Shown here: one piece after another, positions 15,037-22,082 of the stretch | How the letters are laid out: each line of letters begins with the position of its first letter | Position numbering within the stretch: the first letter of the stretch is position 1 | Assembly: GCA_900545925.1 (NCBI GenBank) | Contig: URAZ01000044.1 | Location: 1 to 27,542 of the forward strand | DNA from: an uncultured Eubacteriales bacterium | GTDB taxonomy: Bacteria > Bacillota > Clostridia > Oscillospirales > Oscillospiraceae | Direction: 5' to 3' | DNA length: 27,542 nucleotides | Position numbers and translations under genes: made by a program | The notes under the pieces: model-generated | What the model saw: the letters and a program-made list of their open reading frames with translations, nothing else | What the model was told of the DNA's origin: nothing | Database searches by the model: none

Positions 15037-15687
15037 TTATTTCTTCCCCTTTAAGCTGATCGTTCTCGGATAGCTGAACTTCGCGTAGCCCTTGTCCTCG
15101 CGGGTGTGGCCGAGTTTGTCGAGTTGGCCGATCTGGTCAAGGCGCTTGTAGATCTTGATCCATGCGCAGTCGTTTTCCGGGTTGACCTCGCACTTGCCGT
15201 TCTTCTGGCCGCCGCAGGGACCGTTGACAAGGCTCTTGGCACACTGGGTCACAGGACAGATGCCGCCGGTCTGGCCCAGAACGCAGTCGCCGCAGAAATG
15301 GCACGCCTCTTCCCAGACGCCGAAGCGGACGGCTTCGCCGAGGTACATGGTGTTATTGGACGGATAGGTGGGGATGCCAGGGGCATTCTTTGCGACGCAC
15401 TGTACGCCGTCGCCGCAGGACATGCAGATCACGCAGTCCGGCTTGGCTGCGACGAGGGGCTTCATCTTGCCCTTGACGCCAAGGTTCATGCAGCAGTAAT
15501 CGGCAATCGTCGTGCCGACGACCTTTTTTCCTGCTTCCTCCAGTGCCTTTGCCAGTGCGGCGACCTCCGGCTCACCGCCGGTGTGACATGCCGTTGCGCA
15601 GCTGTTGCAGCCGACGATCGCAACTGTCTTCGCGTCGCCGACCATCGCCATGAGCTCTTCCATGGGCTTCTTTTGCGTAATAATCAT
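15037..15687 (-). CDS. metV: MetV, iron-sulfur/zinc partner of MetF
   Basis: 216 residues with AAGGAG eight bases before the ATG. It is very cysteine-rich: C27 and C30 (GCNSCATAC), C65/C66, C85, C88 and C91 (CVICMSC), C97, then the C-terminal CHFCGDC ... CPVTQCAKSLVNGPCGG and a late C174. This is the MTHFR C-terminal domain family (MetV), required as partner of MetF in anaerobes such as Moorella. It is thought to bind an iron-sulfur cluster and zinc and to link MetF to electron donors. It is the first gene of the operon, with a consensus promoter at 15766-15794. Confidence 0.9.
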   Translation of the reverse strand: MIITQKKPMEELMAMVGDAKTVAIVGCNSCATACHTGGEPEVAALAKALEEAGKKVVGTTIADYCCMNLGVKGKMKPLVAAKPDCVICMSCGDGVQCVAKNAPGIPTYPSNNTMYLGEAVRFGVWEEACHFCGDCVLGQTGGICPVTQCAKSLVNGPCGGQKNGKCEVNPENDCAWIKIYKRLDQIGQLDKLGHTREDKGYAKFSYPRTISLKGKK

Positions 15688-15765
15688 GCTAACGTCTCCT
15701 TGCGTATGAAATGCGGGCGCGTGTCAACTCAATGGACCGCGTTCGTATGTCTCAAACATATGCCT

Positions 15766-15794
15766 ATCATACTCCAAACTCGCGCAGAAATCAA
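15766..15794 (-). promoter_or_regulatory. SigA promoter of metV-metF
   Basis: Minus strand TTGATT (15789-15794), 17-base spacer, TATGAT (15766-15771). The leader of about 70 bases shows no SAM riboswitch or T-box features that I could recognise. Confidence 0.65.
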
Positions 15795-15859
15795 CATGAT
15801 TCCAATGCAAACAACGAAAAATTTCTGGGATTTCTACAAGATTCCGTCGTGAAACCAAC

Positions 15860-15888
15860 TGGCAAACAGAAAACCAACATGCTATAAT
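15860..15888 (+). promoter_or_regulatory. Promoter of the thioesterase gene
   Basis: TGGCAA (15860-15865), 17-base spacer, perfect TATAAT (15883-15888). Confidence 0.55.
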
Positions 15889-15921
15889 ACAGACAAACAC
15901 AAGCAGGAGGCATGATCAGGC

Positions 15922-16659
15922 ATGCAGACAGGGTTTTTTGAAAAGCAGATCGTTCTGACCCCGGATCTGTGCGGCAGCGCGGCGGCGCTTTCGCCGCTGG
16001 CGGCGTTTACGATCTTTCAGGGCGTTGCGTCGGAGCACGCGGAGAAAATCGGCGTCGGCGGCGCAGCGATGGCAAAGCGGGGCGAGTTCTGGCTGACCGT
16101 CCACAGCCGGGTGGATTTTTATGGGCCGGCGTATCTCATGGACGAACTGACGGCCCGCACATGGCCGGAACGGTGTGAGGGCCGGGATATCCGGTGCTTC
16201 CGCAGCTACCGGCTGACGAAGGGCGAACAGATCGTCGCGCTGGGCCGGACGCAGTGGGCAATTCTCGGCTCGGAGCAGAAAATTCTGCGCTTTGAGCAGT
16301 CCGGTTTTCCAGCGGATTTCCCCTTCCCCGAGACAGCTGCCATTGACGAGCCGCCCGTGCGCTTCCACGATGAACTGGCGCAGGACGATCTTGTCTACAC
16401 GCATCTTGTCCGTGCGACGGACATTGACATGGGGCGGCATATGAACAATGTCGTCTATATTCGCCTGCTGCTTGACTGCTTCCGGGCCAAGGAACTGGCC
16501 TTTGGTGCGGTAAAACGCATTGAGGCGCACTATGCAAGCCCGTGCCTTGAGGGCGAGACGCTCGGCGTCTTCTGCCGCCGGGAAGGGCAGATTTGCCGCA
16601 TGGCGGTTCGCCACGCGGACGGCCGTTCAGCCGTTTTGGCACAGGTCGAATTCGGATAA
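15922..16659 (+). CDS. Acyl-ACP thioesterase
   Basis: 245 residues forming two hotdog-fold halves: an N-terminal half (about 5-125, with GEFWLTVHSRVDFYGP) and a C-terminal half (about 150-245, with TDIDMGRHMNNVVYIRLL). It belongs to the bacterial FatA/FatB-like acyl-ACP thioesterases, which release free fatty acids from acyl carrier protein. In plant FatB the catalytic Asn and His are in the motif DxNxHxNN. Here His173 is present but the Asn position is Gly171 (DMGRH). AGGAGG lies 11 bases before the ATG at 15922; a closer ATG at 15912 opens only a nine-codon frame. The gene is single and divergent from metV. The family call is firm; chain-length preference is unknown. Confidence 0.85.
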   Translation: MQTGFFEKQIVLTPDLCGSAAALSPLAAFTIFQGVASEHAEKIGVGGAAMAKRGEFWLTVHSRVDFYGPAYLMDELTARTWPERCEGRDIRCFRSYRLTKGEQIVALGRTQWAILGSEQKILRFEQSGFPADFPFPETAAIDEPPVRFHDELAQDDLVYTHLVRATDIDMGRHMNNVVYIRLLLDCFRAKELAFGAVKRIEAHYASPCLEGETLGVFCRREGQICRMAVRHADGRSAVLAQVEFG

Positions 16660-16686
16660 TCGGATAAGCCCATCTGAAAACAAACG

Positions 16687-16712
16687 CCCCCGGACTGTGC
16701 GCAGTCCGGGGG
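16687..16712 (-). terminator. Terminator of the threonine synthase operon
   Basis: Perfect 11-bp stem CCCCCGGACTG / CAGTCCGGGGG, followed on the minus strand by CGTTTGTTTTC. It also lies just after the convergent thioesterase gene. Confidence 0.7.
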
Positions 16713-16728
16713 TGGTGTTGCTTCAGGA

Positions 16729-17970
16729 TTACTCGATGGTAACGCCTCTCTTGGCAAATTCCTCAACCATGAGGTCAAGGTCGGGTTTGATGTTGATGGG
16801 CTCGCCCGCGGACTTGATGGCGTTTGCTACGTCCTTCAGGCCGTTGCCGGTCACGACGGAAACGACCGTCGCGCCCTTTTCGATCAGACCCTGTTCGCAG
16901 GCCTTCTTAACGGCGGCAGTGCCGGTGACGCCAGCAGGCTCGCCGAAGACGCCGCAGGTGCGTCCCAGCAGCTTCTGCGCGGCGAGAATTTCCTCGTCGG
17001 TCACGTTGACAGCGATGCCGTTGGACTCCCGGATGGCCATGAGGGCCTTATCGGCATTGCGCGGCACGCCGACGGAGATGGAGTCGGCGATGGTGTTCTC
17101 CTCCATCGGCTCCCAGGGCTTATTCTCCTGAATGGCGCGGTTGATGGGGTAGCAGCCGGTAGACTGTGCGGAAATGAGGCGCGGCAGCTTGTCGATGAAG
17201 CCGATGGCGTACAGGTCCTTCAGTCCCTTCCACACACCCGCGATGGTGCAGCCGTCGCCGACGGAGATCGCCAGATAGTCGGGCATTTCCCAGTTCAACT
17301 GCTCGGCAATTTCGAGGGAAACAGTCTTCTTGCCCTCGGACAGATACGGGTTGATGGCTGCGTTGCGGTTGTACCAGCCCCATTTTTCAATGGCTTCGGC
17401 GGACATCTTGAATGTTTCCTCATAGTTGCCCTTGACGGAAATGACGTTCGCACCGAAAATCATCAGCTGCGCGACCTTGCCCTTCGGCGCGCGCTCGGGA
17501 ACGAAGATGTAGGTCTTGAAGCCTGCGGCCGCCGCGTTGCCCGCGAGGGAGGACGCCGCATTGCCCGTGGACGAGCAGGCGATGATCTTCGCGCCCGCCT
17601 CATGTGCCTTGGCGACAGCCATGGCGGAGGCGCGGTCCTTCAGAGAAGCGGTCGGGTTGATGCCGTCGTCCTTGACCCACAGACGGCCAAGACCCAGCAT
17701 TTCTGCAAGCTTCGGCTCTTCATACAGCGGGCTCCAGCCCACGCGCAGCGGCGTGTCGGGCGTGGTTTCCTCGACCGGCAGCAGTTCACGATAGCGCCAC
17801 ATAGTCGGGTTCACGCGGTTTTTCAGCGTTTCCTTGGTGAAATGCGCCTTGATGTAATCATAATCATACACGATATCCAGAATCCCGCCGCAGGAGCAGT
17901 TGGTCAGATTCGGGACAGCCTCATATTCCTTGCCGCAGCGCACGCAGCGCGCACATTTGACGTTTTTCAT
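16729..17970 (-). CDS. thrC: Threonine synthase
   Basis: 413 residues. An N-terminal zinc-ribbon-like segment has C6, C9, C12, C25 and C27 (KCARCVRC ... NCSCGG). A fold-type II PLP domain follows, with PLP lysine K111 (NPTASLKDRAS), ACSSTGNAASSLAG, a serine/glycine-rich phosphate loop VSVGDGCTIAGVWKG, and ETVTVVTGNGLK-like VVSVVTGNGLKD near the end. It converts O-phospho-homoserine to threonine in the cytoplasm. Related fold-type II enzymes with a similar zinc ribbon exist, so the exact substrate is likely rather than proven. The start overlaps the stop of the upstream ribbon-helix-helix gene by 4 bases, so the two are coupled. Confidence 0.85.
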   Translation of the reverse strand: MKNVKCARCVRCGKEYEAVPNLTNCSCGGILDIVYDYDYIKAHFTKETLKNRVNPTMWRYRELLPVEETTPDTPLRVGWSPLYEEPKLAEMLGLGRLWVKDDGINPTASLKDRASAMAVAKAHEAGAKIIACSSTGNAASSLAGNAAAAGFKTYIFVPERAPKGKVAQLMIFGANVISVKGNYEETFKMSAEAIEKWGWYNRNAAINPYLSEGKKTVSLEIAEQLNWEMPDYLAISVGDGCTIAGVWKGLKDLYAIGFIDKLPRLISAQSTGCYPINRAIQENKPWEPMEENTIADSISVGVPRNADKALMAIRESNGIAVNVTDEEILAAQKLLGRTCGVFGEPAGVTGTAAVKKACEQGLIEKGATVVSVVTGNGLKDVANAIKSAGEPINIKPDLDLMVEEFAKRGVTIE

Positions 17971-18143
17971 TCAGAATCCTCCTTCAGATTTTCCAGCGCG
18001 ACACGCACAGCCTCGACCACGAACGCAGAAAATGTGCAGTCCGTTCCCTTGATGGCGTCCTCAATTTCATCGATCACGTCATTGGGGAAGCGGATGCTCT
18101 TGTTTGTCGTGGGCGGAATATTCGGGATTCGGAATTTCTTCAT
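17967..18143 (-). CDS. Small ribbon-helix-helix-like DNA-binding protein
   Basis: 58 residues from the ATG at 18143, with AGGTG seven bases upstream; the frame continues upstream without a ribosome site. The core KSIRFPNDVIDEIEDAIKGTDCTFSAFVVEAVRVALENL has the beta strand followed by two helices of Arc/MetJ-type regulators. Its stop overlaps the threonine synthase start (ATGA at 17967-17970). It probably autoregulates the operon through the TTGCAAT-type repeats just upstream. An antitoxin-like role is possible in principle, but no toxin is adjacent. Confidence 0.7.
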   Translation of the reverse strand: MKKFRIPNIPPTTNKSIRFPNDVIDEIEDAIKGTDCTFSAFVVEAVRVALENLKEDSE

Positions 18144-18144
18144 C

Positions 18145-18225
18145 GCAATGCACCTCGCATTATGTTTCGTAATGCAAATTGTATTGCAATTATGCGCCGA
18201 ACATTGCAATATAAACGTAGCACAA
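18145..18225. promoter_or_regulatory. Divergent control region with repeated TGCAAT/ATTGCA motifs
   Basis: In about 80 bases between the RHH gene and the 50-residue gene there are several copies of GCAATGC/TAATGC/ATTGCAAT motifs (near 18145, 18156, 18170, 18183, 18203), two of them the palindrome ATTGCAAT. A plus-strand promoter can be read as TTGCAA (18185-18190), 17-base spacer, CAATAT (18208-18213). I infer an operator array for the RHH protein. Confidence 0.5.
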
Positions 18226-18252
18226 ATGTGCAACAAAGGAGGCGCATGTATT

Positions 18253-18405
18253 ATGAATGAAATTCCCGAATATTACACCATTTTATTTCAGGCCGCAGAA
18301 CAGGCGATTCAAGCGCTGGAACAGCAAAATTACGGGCTTGCGAAACAAATTTTGATCGACGGCGAACAGGCCGCCGAGGAAGCGTTTGTCGCAAAGGATG
18401 AATAA
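18253..18405 (+). CDS. Conserved-looking small protein of 50 residues, unknown function
   Basis: It starts MNEIPEYYTILFQAAEQAIQALEQQNYGLAKQ, is mostly helical and acidic, and has no membrane segment. AAAGGAGG lies 10 bases before the ATG at 18253, and a closer ATG (18246) opens only a four-codon frame. Small proteins with this opening are, from memory, frequent in Oscillospirales genomes and carry no assigned function. It has its own promoter and a strong terminator, so it is very likely expressed. It is divergent from the RHH-threonine synthase operon. Confidence 0.7.
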   Translation: MNEIPEYYTILFQAAEQAIQALEQQNYGLAKQILIDGEQAAEEAFVAKDE

Positions 18406-18407
18406 AC

Positions 18408-18438
18408 GGGGTGGGGTCATTCCCCCACCCCATTTTGG
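18408..18438. terminator. Bidirectional terminator
   Basis: GGGGTGGG / CCCACCCC stem followed by ATTTTGG on the plus strand and by GTTTATTC on the minus strand, between two convergent genes. Confidence 0.75.
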
Positions 18439-18461
18439 TTCTATATTGGCTTAATTTCGGC

Positions 18462-19940
18462 TTACAGCGCCTTCAGCAGACCAACCTCGTCGTTGAACGC
18501 GTTGATGAGTTCGTCGAGTTCCTTGGCCTGTGCGTGGACGGCGTCCCAGGTGTTCTTGACGTCGTACCACTGGGCGTTGAGGTCTTCGACGCTCATGCCC
18601 TGCTGCTCGACCCAGGTATAATACTTGAGGTTGTGGACTCTCTTGCGCTCCGGATAGGTGAGTTCCATCATGTTGTCGGTCTTGAGGTTCAGCATATGCA
18701 GGTTGTGATCCAGCTCGGCAGCCTGTGCGGAGTATGCGCCGTACTGCTCGTTGAGTTCTTCGACACGGGATTTGTACATGACGGCGGAGTCGGTCAGGAC
18801 GGTGACGACAACGTCATCCTCGGTCAGCTCATAGAACTTGGCAAACTTGATGCAGCAAAGAACGTTTGCGATGCCGGAAATGCCCATCCAGGTGAACTTT
18901 TCGATCTGCTCGTCAGACAGGCCGAGGGACTTGAGGTACGCCTGGCCTTCCTTGCAGTTGAACAGGCGGAGCAGTCTCTGGGAATCTTCGTCGTCAATGT
19001 CGATGACCATGTCGGTGTTCTTGACGTTGTGGACCCAGGGGATATGCTTGTCGCCGATACCCTCGATGCGGTGGCCGCCGAAGCCATTGTCGAGGATGGT
19101 CGGGCACTGCAGCGCTTCGCCGACGGCCAGCTTCATGCCCGGATAGCGCTCCTTCAGGAGGTCGCCCGCGGACATCGTGCCGGCGGAGCCGGAGGTGAAG
19201 CAGGCACCAGCCAGTCTCTGGCCGGGCTTCTTCACGTTCTCAAAGAGATCAGACAGAGCGTAGCCGGTGACATTGTAGTGCCACAGGGGGTTGCCCATCT
19301 CGGCGAACTGGTTGAAGATCATCATGCTGGGATCCTGCTTGAGTTCCCAGGTCTTGTCGAAGATTTCCTTGACGTTGGACTCGCAGCCCGGGGTGGCGAT
19401 GATCTGGCCAGCGATGGTCTTCAGCCAGTCAAAGCGTTCCTTGGACATATCCTGCGGCAGAATGGCGACGGAGTCGCAGGCCAGCAGCTTGGAGTTGAAC
19501 GCGCCGCCGCGGCAGTAGTTGCCGGTGGAGGGCCAAACAGCGTGATGATAGGTGGCGTCGAACTGGCCGGTCACGAGACGCGGGGCCAGGCAGCCGAAGG
19601 AAGCGCCGACCTTATGGCAGCCGGTCGGGAACCACTTGCCGGACATGGCCAGAATGCGGCACGGGACGCCGGAAACGGAGGACGGGATCTCAACATAGTT
19701 CGGGGTCTTCTGATACAGGCCGCCGGACTCCTTGGCCTCGTTGTGCCAGCTGATGCGGAACAGGTTGACGGGGTCAACGTCCCACAGGCCGGTGTGCGTC
19801 AGCTTTTCCTTGATCTTCTCGGGAATCAGGTCGGGGTTCTGCATCTGGGCGATGGTCGGGATGATGATGTTGTTTTCCTTGGCCTTCTGGATGTTGTGGG
19901 CCAGGCCTTCACGGTTGATGGTCAGATCGATCTTGCTCAT
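18462..19940 (-). CDS. Fold-type II PLP-dependent enzyme of unknown substrate
   Basis: 492 residues, longer than cysteine synthase or threonine synthase. PLP-enzyme marks are WFPTGCHKVGASFGC with the likely PLP lysine K110, a substrate-loop-like VWPSTGNYCRGGAF (136-149), and a glycine-rich phosphate loop FTSGSAGTMSAGD in the middle. A helical C-terminal extension rich in Tyr, Glu and His follows (about 385-492). Members of this group are annotated as cysteine-synthase-like or PLP-dependent lyases, without a proven reaction. AGGAGG lies 12 bases upstream, and the ATG overlaps the stop of the YheO-like regulator (ATGA at 19937-19940). With the YgeY-like hydrolase upstream it probably works in amino acid breakdown; that is inference. 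Confidence 0.75.
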   Translation of the reverse strand: MSKIDLTINREGLAHNIQKAKENNIIIPTIAQMQNPDLIPEKIKEKLTHTGLWDVDPVNLFRISWHNEAKESGGLYQKTPNYVEIPSSVSGVPCRILAMSGKWFPTGCHKVGASFGCLAPRLVTGQFDATYHHAVWPSTGNYCRGGAFNSKLLACDSVAILPQDMSKERFDWLKTIAGQIIATPGCESNVKEIFDKTWELKQDPSMMIFNQFAEMGNPLWHYNVTGYALSDLFENVKKPGQRLAGACFTSGSAGTMSAGDLLKERYPGMKLAVGEALQCPTILDNGFGGHRIEGIGDKHIPWVHNVKNTDMVIDIDDEDSQRLLRLFNCKEGQAYLKSLGLSDEQIEKFTWMGISGIANVLCCIKFAKFYELTEDDVVVTVLTDSAVMYKSRVEELNEQYGAYSAQAAELDHNLHMLNLKTDNMMELTYPERKRVHNLKYYTWVEQQGMSVEDLNAQWYDVKNTWDAVHAQAKELDELINAFNDEVGLLKAL

Positions 19941-20593
19941 AGTTCGTTTGTTCCTCCTGTTTTACTGTTGTCTAAGTATGAATAGAGCGTGTACTTGGAG
20001 ATGCCGAAATGCTTGGCGATCTTATCGCCGGATTTAGTGATCAGAAGTGCGCCGGAATTACTGAGATAGCGGATGGCCTTGACCTTGTCGTCCTTGGTCA
20101 TGAGCGCGACAGGCTTGCCGACAAGTTCATCTGCCTGCCGGATGAGATCGTCCAGCAGATCGGCCACGTTAAGCGTGATGCGTTCCGGCTCACGGCTGGC
20201 TTGCTGGTCGGCAGAAATAAAGTCGTGCAGGGAGTTTTCAAACAGCTGCATCATGGAAATGTCGTAGTTGATCCCAAGAATCCCCGTGACTTTTCCGTTC
20301 TCGTCCCGGATGTACACCGAAGAGGATTTCAGAATCTTCCCGTCCTTTGTGCGCGTCAGATAGCCAAGCTGATCCTCCGCACTGTCGTCCTCATGGCCCA
20401 GCTGCTCCAGCACCACATGCGAAGGCCCATCGCCGACCTTGCGGCCGGTCACATGCCCGTTTTCGATCGCTACGATCGAGGAATAGGCGCTTTTGCCAGA
20501 GAGTTCATGGAGCACGACTTCGCAGTTGCTGCCGAACTGCGCCGCGATCGCCTTTGCGATCTGCTCAAGCAGTTCCAGTAATTTCGCGTCCAA
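19937..20593 (-). CDS. YheO/DauR-like PAS-HTH transcriptional regulator
   Basis: 218 residues with a TTG start at 20593, chosen because GGAGGTGA lies seven bases upstream. The N-terminal YheO-type PAS domain (about 5-120) includes NCEVVLHELSGKSAYSSIVAIENGHVTGRKVGD and GILGINYDIS. The C-terminal HTH (about 165-210, GDKIAKHFGISKYTLYSYL) matches the DauR-like helix-turn-helix class. DauR-type regulators respond to amino acid-type ligands and control catabolic genes. It is coupled to the PLP enzyme gene by a 4-base overlap and has its own promoter, so it probably senses that enzyme's substrate or product. The ligand is unknown. Confidence 0.85.
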   Translation of the reverse strand: MDAKLLELLEQIAKAIAAQFGSNCEVVLHELSGKSAYSSIVAIENGHVTGRKVGDGPSHVVLEQLGHEDDSAEDQLGYLTRTKDGKILKSSSVYIRDENGKVTGILGINYDISMMQLFENSLHDFISADQQASREPERITLNVADLLDDLIRQADELVGKPVALMTKDDKVKAIRYLSNSGALLITKSGDKIAKHFGISKYTLYSYLDNSKTGGTNEL

Positions 20594-20638
20594 TCTGCTA
20601 TCACCTCCAAATTTAATACCCGAATGAAGTCTAAAGCT

Positions 20639-20667
20639 ATCATACCAGTATCAGAAGCAGATTGCAA
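20639..20667 (-). promoter_or_regulatory. SigA promoter of the regulator-PLP enzyme operon
   Basis: Minus strand TTGCAA (20662-20667), 17-base spacer, TATGAT (20639-20644). An A/T-rich block with AAAAATTTTTG-type symmetry lies just upstream (20675-20712). Confidence 0.65.
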
Positions 20668-20723
20668 GGAATTTTCAAAAATATTTTTAGGCTAACAAAA
20701 ATTTTGTTGCGCTTTCTCCAAAA

Positions 20724-21914
20724 TTACGCGCTTTCATGTGTCAGCTGCGTGAGAATGGACTCGAAGCCCTTGCAGGACTTGAGCAGCTGATCGATCTCGA
20801 TATACTCGTCGCGCACATGTGCAAGGCTTTCGAGCGAAGGACCGTAGCCGATGGTCGGGATGCCCGCCTCACCGCAGAAGCTGCTGCCGTTGGTGCAGAA
20901 CGAGAAGTGCGACAGCGGCGCTTCGATGCCCGCATCTTTGAGGCCCTTCAGCGCGGCCTGCACCAGCTCGCTGTCCTCCTCCGTGACCCAGGCCGGGAAA
21001 TAGCGCCTGGCGCGGATGGTGTCGCCCGTCCAGCACTTTTCTTCGCCCTCGGCCAGATAGCACCGGGCCTTGAGGCCGGGGTGCGTTTCCTGCGCGCGGG
21101 CAATGGCTTCGTTCACCTGCCCGAGAATGACGGCCTCATCCTCGCCCACAAGCGTCCGGCGGTCAAACGTCGCGCGGCAAAGAGACGGCACGACCGACGC
21201 GCCGGGATACGGCTGGGAGATAATATCCGTCAACTCCAGAATGCCCTTGCCGAGCAGCGGATGCTCGTTCGGGACGATCTTCCGGATCTCGTCGATCACA
21301 GCCGTCATGGCATACACGGCGTTGACGCCCTTTTCCGGGTTGGAGGAATGGCAGCTGACGCCTTCCGTCTCGACGACGACCTCCGCCCGGCCGCGCTGGC
21401 CGCGCTTGACGGTCGTGCTCGTGGCCTCGCCGATGATGACGAAGTCGGGCTTTGCCAGCCGCGTAATTTCGCGGGAGGACACGCCCTCGAACCGCTCCTC
21501 ATGCACCGTGCACGACACGCAGACGCGGCCCGCAAAGTCTCTGCCGGTCTTTTCAGCGAAGCGCGCCGCCGCCGTGATCATGGCGCAGTCGCTGCCCTTC
21601 ATGTCGGACGCGCCGCGGCCGTAAATTTTCCCGTCCTCGATCTCGCCGCCGAACGGGTCATGCTCCCACTGCGGCGCGTCGATCACGTCCACGGTGTCGA
21701 TATGGCCGTCCATCAGGATGGTCTTGCCGGGCCGTTTGCCGTTGATCGTGCCGAGGACGCTGCCGAAGCGGTCGATGATGACCTCGTCGAAGCCGTATTC
21801 CTCCATTTTGCGCTTCATCAGCTCCGCCACGCCCTTTTCCTGTCCGGAATAGCTGGGAATGCGCAGCGCCTCCTGACAAAACGCAATCAGCTGTTCATTT
21901 GTATAAGTATCCAT
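20724..21914 (-). CDS. M20-family metallohydrolase, YgeY-like
   Basis: 396 residues from the ATG at 21914, with AAAGGA ten bases upstream. Two-zinc M20 marks are DGHIDTVDV (His71), GRGASDMKG (Asp104, bridging), the VHEERFEG pair (Glu139 catalytic, Glu140), GEATS (Glu163) and a late His in SLAHVRDEYIEI. This pattern fits the YgeY hydrolases, called selenium-metabolism-linked in annotation because of their neighbours in some genomes. Members hydrolyse amide bonds of small amino acid derivatives in the cytoplasm. No selenium gene is visible here. It is a separate transcription unit just upstream of the PLP enzyme operon, on the same strand, and probably feeds it with an amino acid. Confidence 0.85.
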   Translation of the reverse strand: MDTYTNEQLIAFCQEALRIPSYSGQEKGVAELMKRKMEEYGFDEVIIDRFGSVLGTINGKRPGKTILMDGHIDTVDVIDAPQWEHDPFGGEIEDGKIYGRGASDMKGSDCAMITAAARFAEKTGRDFAGRVCVSCTVHEERFEGVSSREITRLAKPDFVIIGEATSTTVKRGQRGRAEVVVETEGVSCHSSNPEKGVNAVYAMTAVIDEIRKIVPNEHPLLGKGILELTDIISQPYPGASVVPSLCRATFDRRTLVGEDEAVILGQVNEAIARAQETHPGLKARCYLAEGEEKCWTGDTIRARRYFPAWVTEEDSELVQAALKGLKDAGIEAPLSHFSFCTNGSSFCGEAGIPTIGYGPSLESLAHVRDEYIEIDQLLKSCKGFESILTQLTHESA

Positions 21915-21950
21915 GCGGTAAAAATCCTTTCTCTCCCGATTTCTGTTTGA

Positions 21951-21979
21951 AGCATAGGGCAGCCTCGCACCATTGTCAA
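21951..21979 (-). promoter_or_regulatory. SigA promoter of the YgeY-like gene
   Basis: Minus strand TTGACA (21974-21979), 17-base spacer, TATGCT (21951-21956). Confidence 0.7.
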
Positions 21980-22043
21980 GCCGCGTGTGCAAAATCTATG
22001 TTTTACAAAAAAACCGCGGCCCGTTTTGGTCAAAATAGCGAAA

Positions 22044-22071
22044 CAGCCCTGCGCCGTTTGGCGCAGGGCTG
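22044..22071 (-). terminator. Terminator after folC
   Basis: Perfect 12-bp stem CAGCCCTGCGCC / GGCGCAGGGCTG with a 4-base loop; on the minus strand it is followed by TTTCGCTATTTT. Confidence 0.8.
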
Positions 22072-22082
22072 CTTAACGCGAT

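Noticed and set aside
15688..15765. SAM riboswitch or T-box before metV-metF
   Set aside because: The leader is only about 70 bases and shows none of the conserved strings or long stems of these classes.
18411..19985. 524-codon open frame on the plus strand
   Set aside because: It is exactly antisense to the fold-type II PLP enzyme, has no ribosome site and lacks any family motif; long antisense frames are expected at this GC content.
20736..21950. 404-codon open frame on the plus strand over the YgeY-like gene
   Set aside because: Antisense shadow; the minus-strand gene carries all metal-binding motifs of M20 enzymes.
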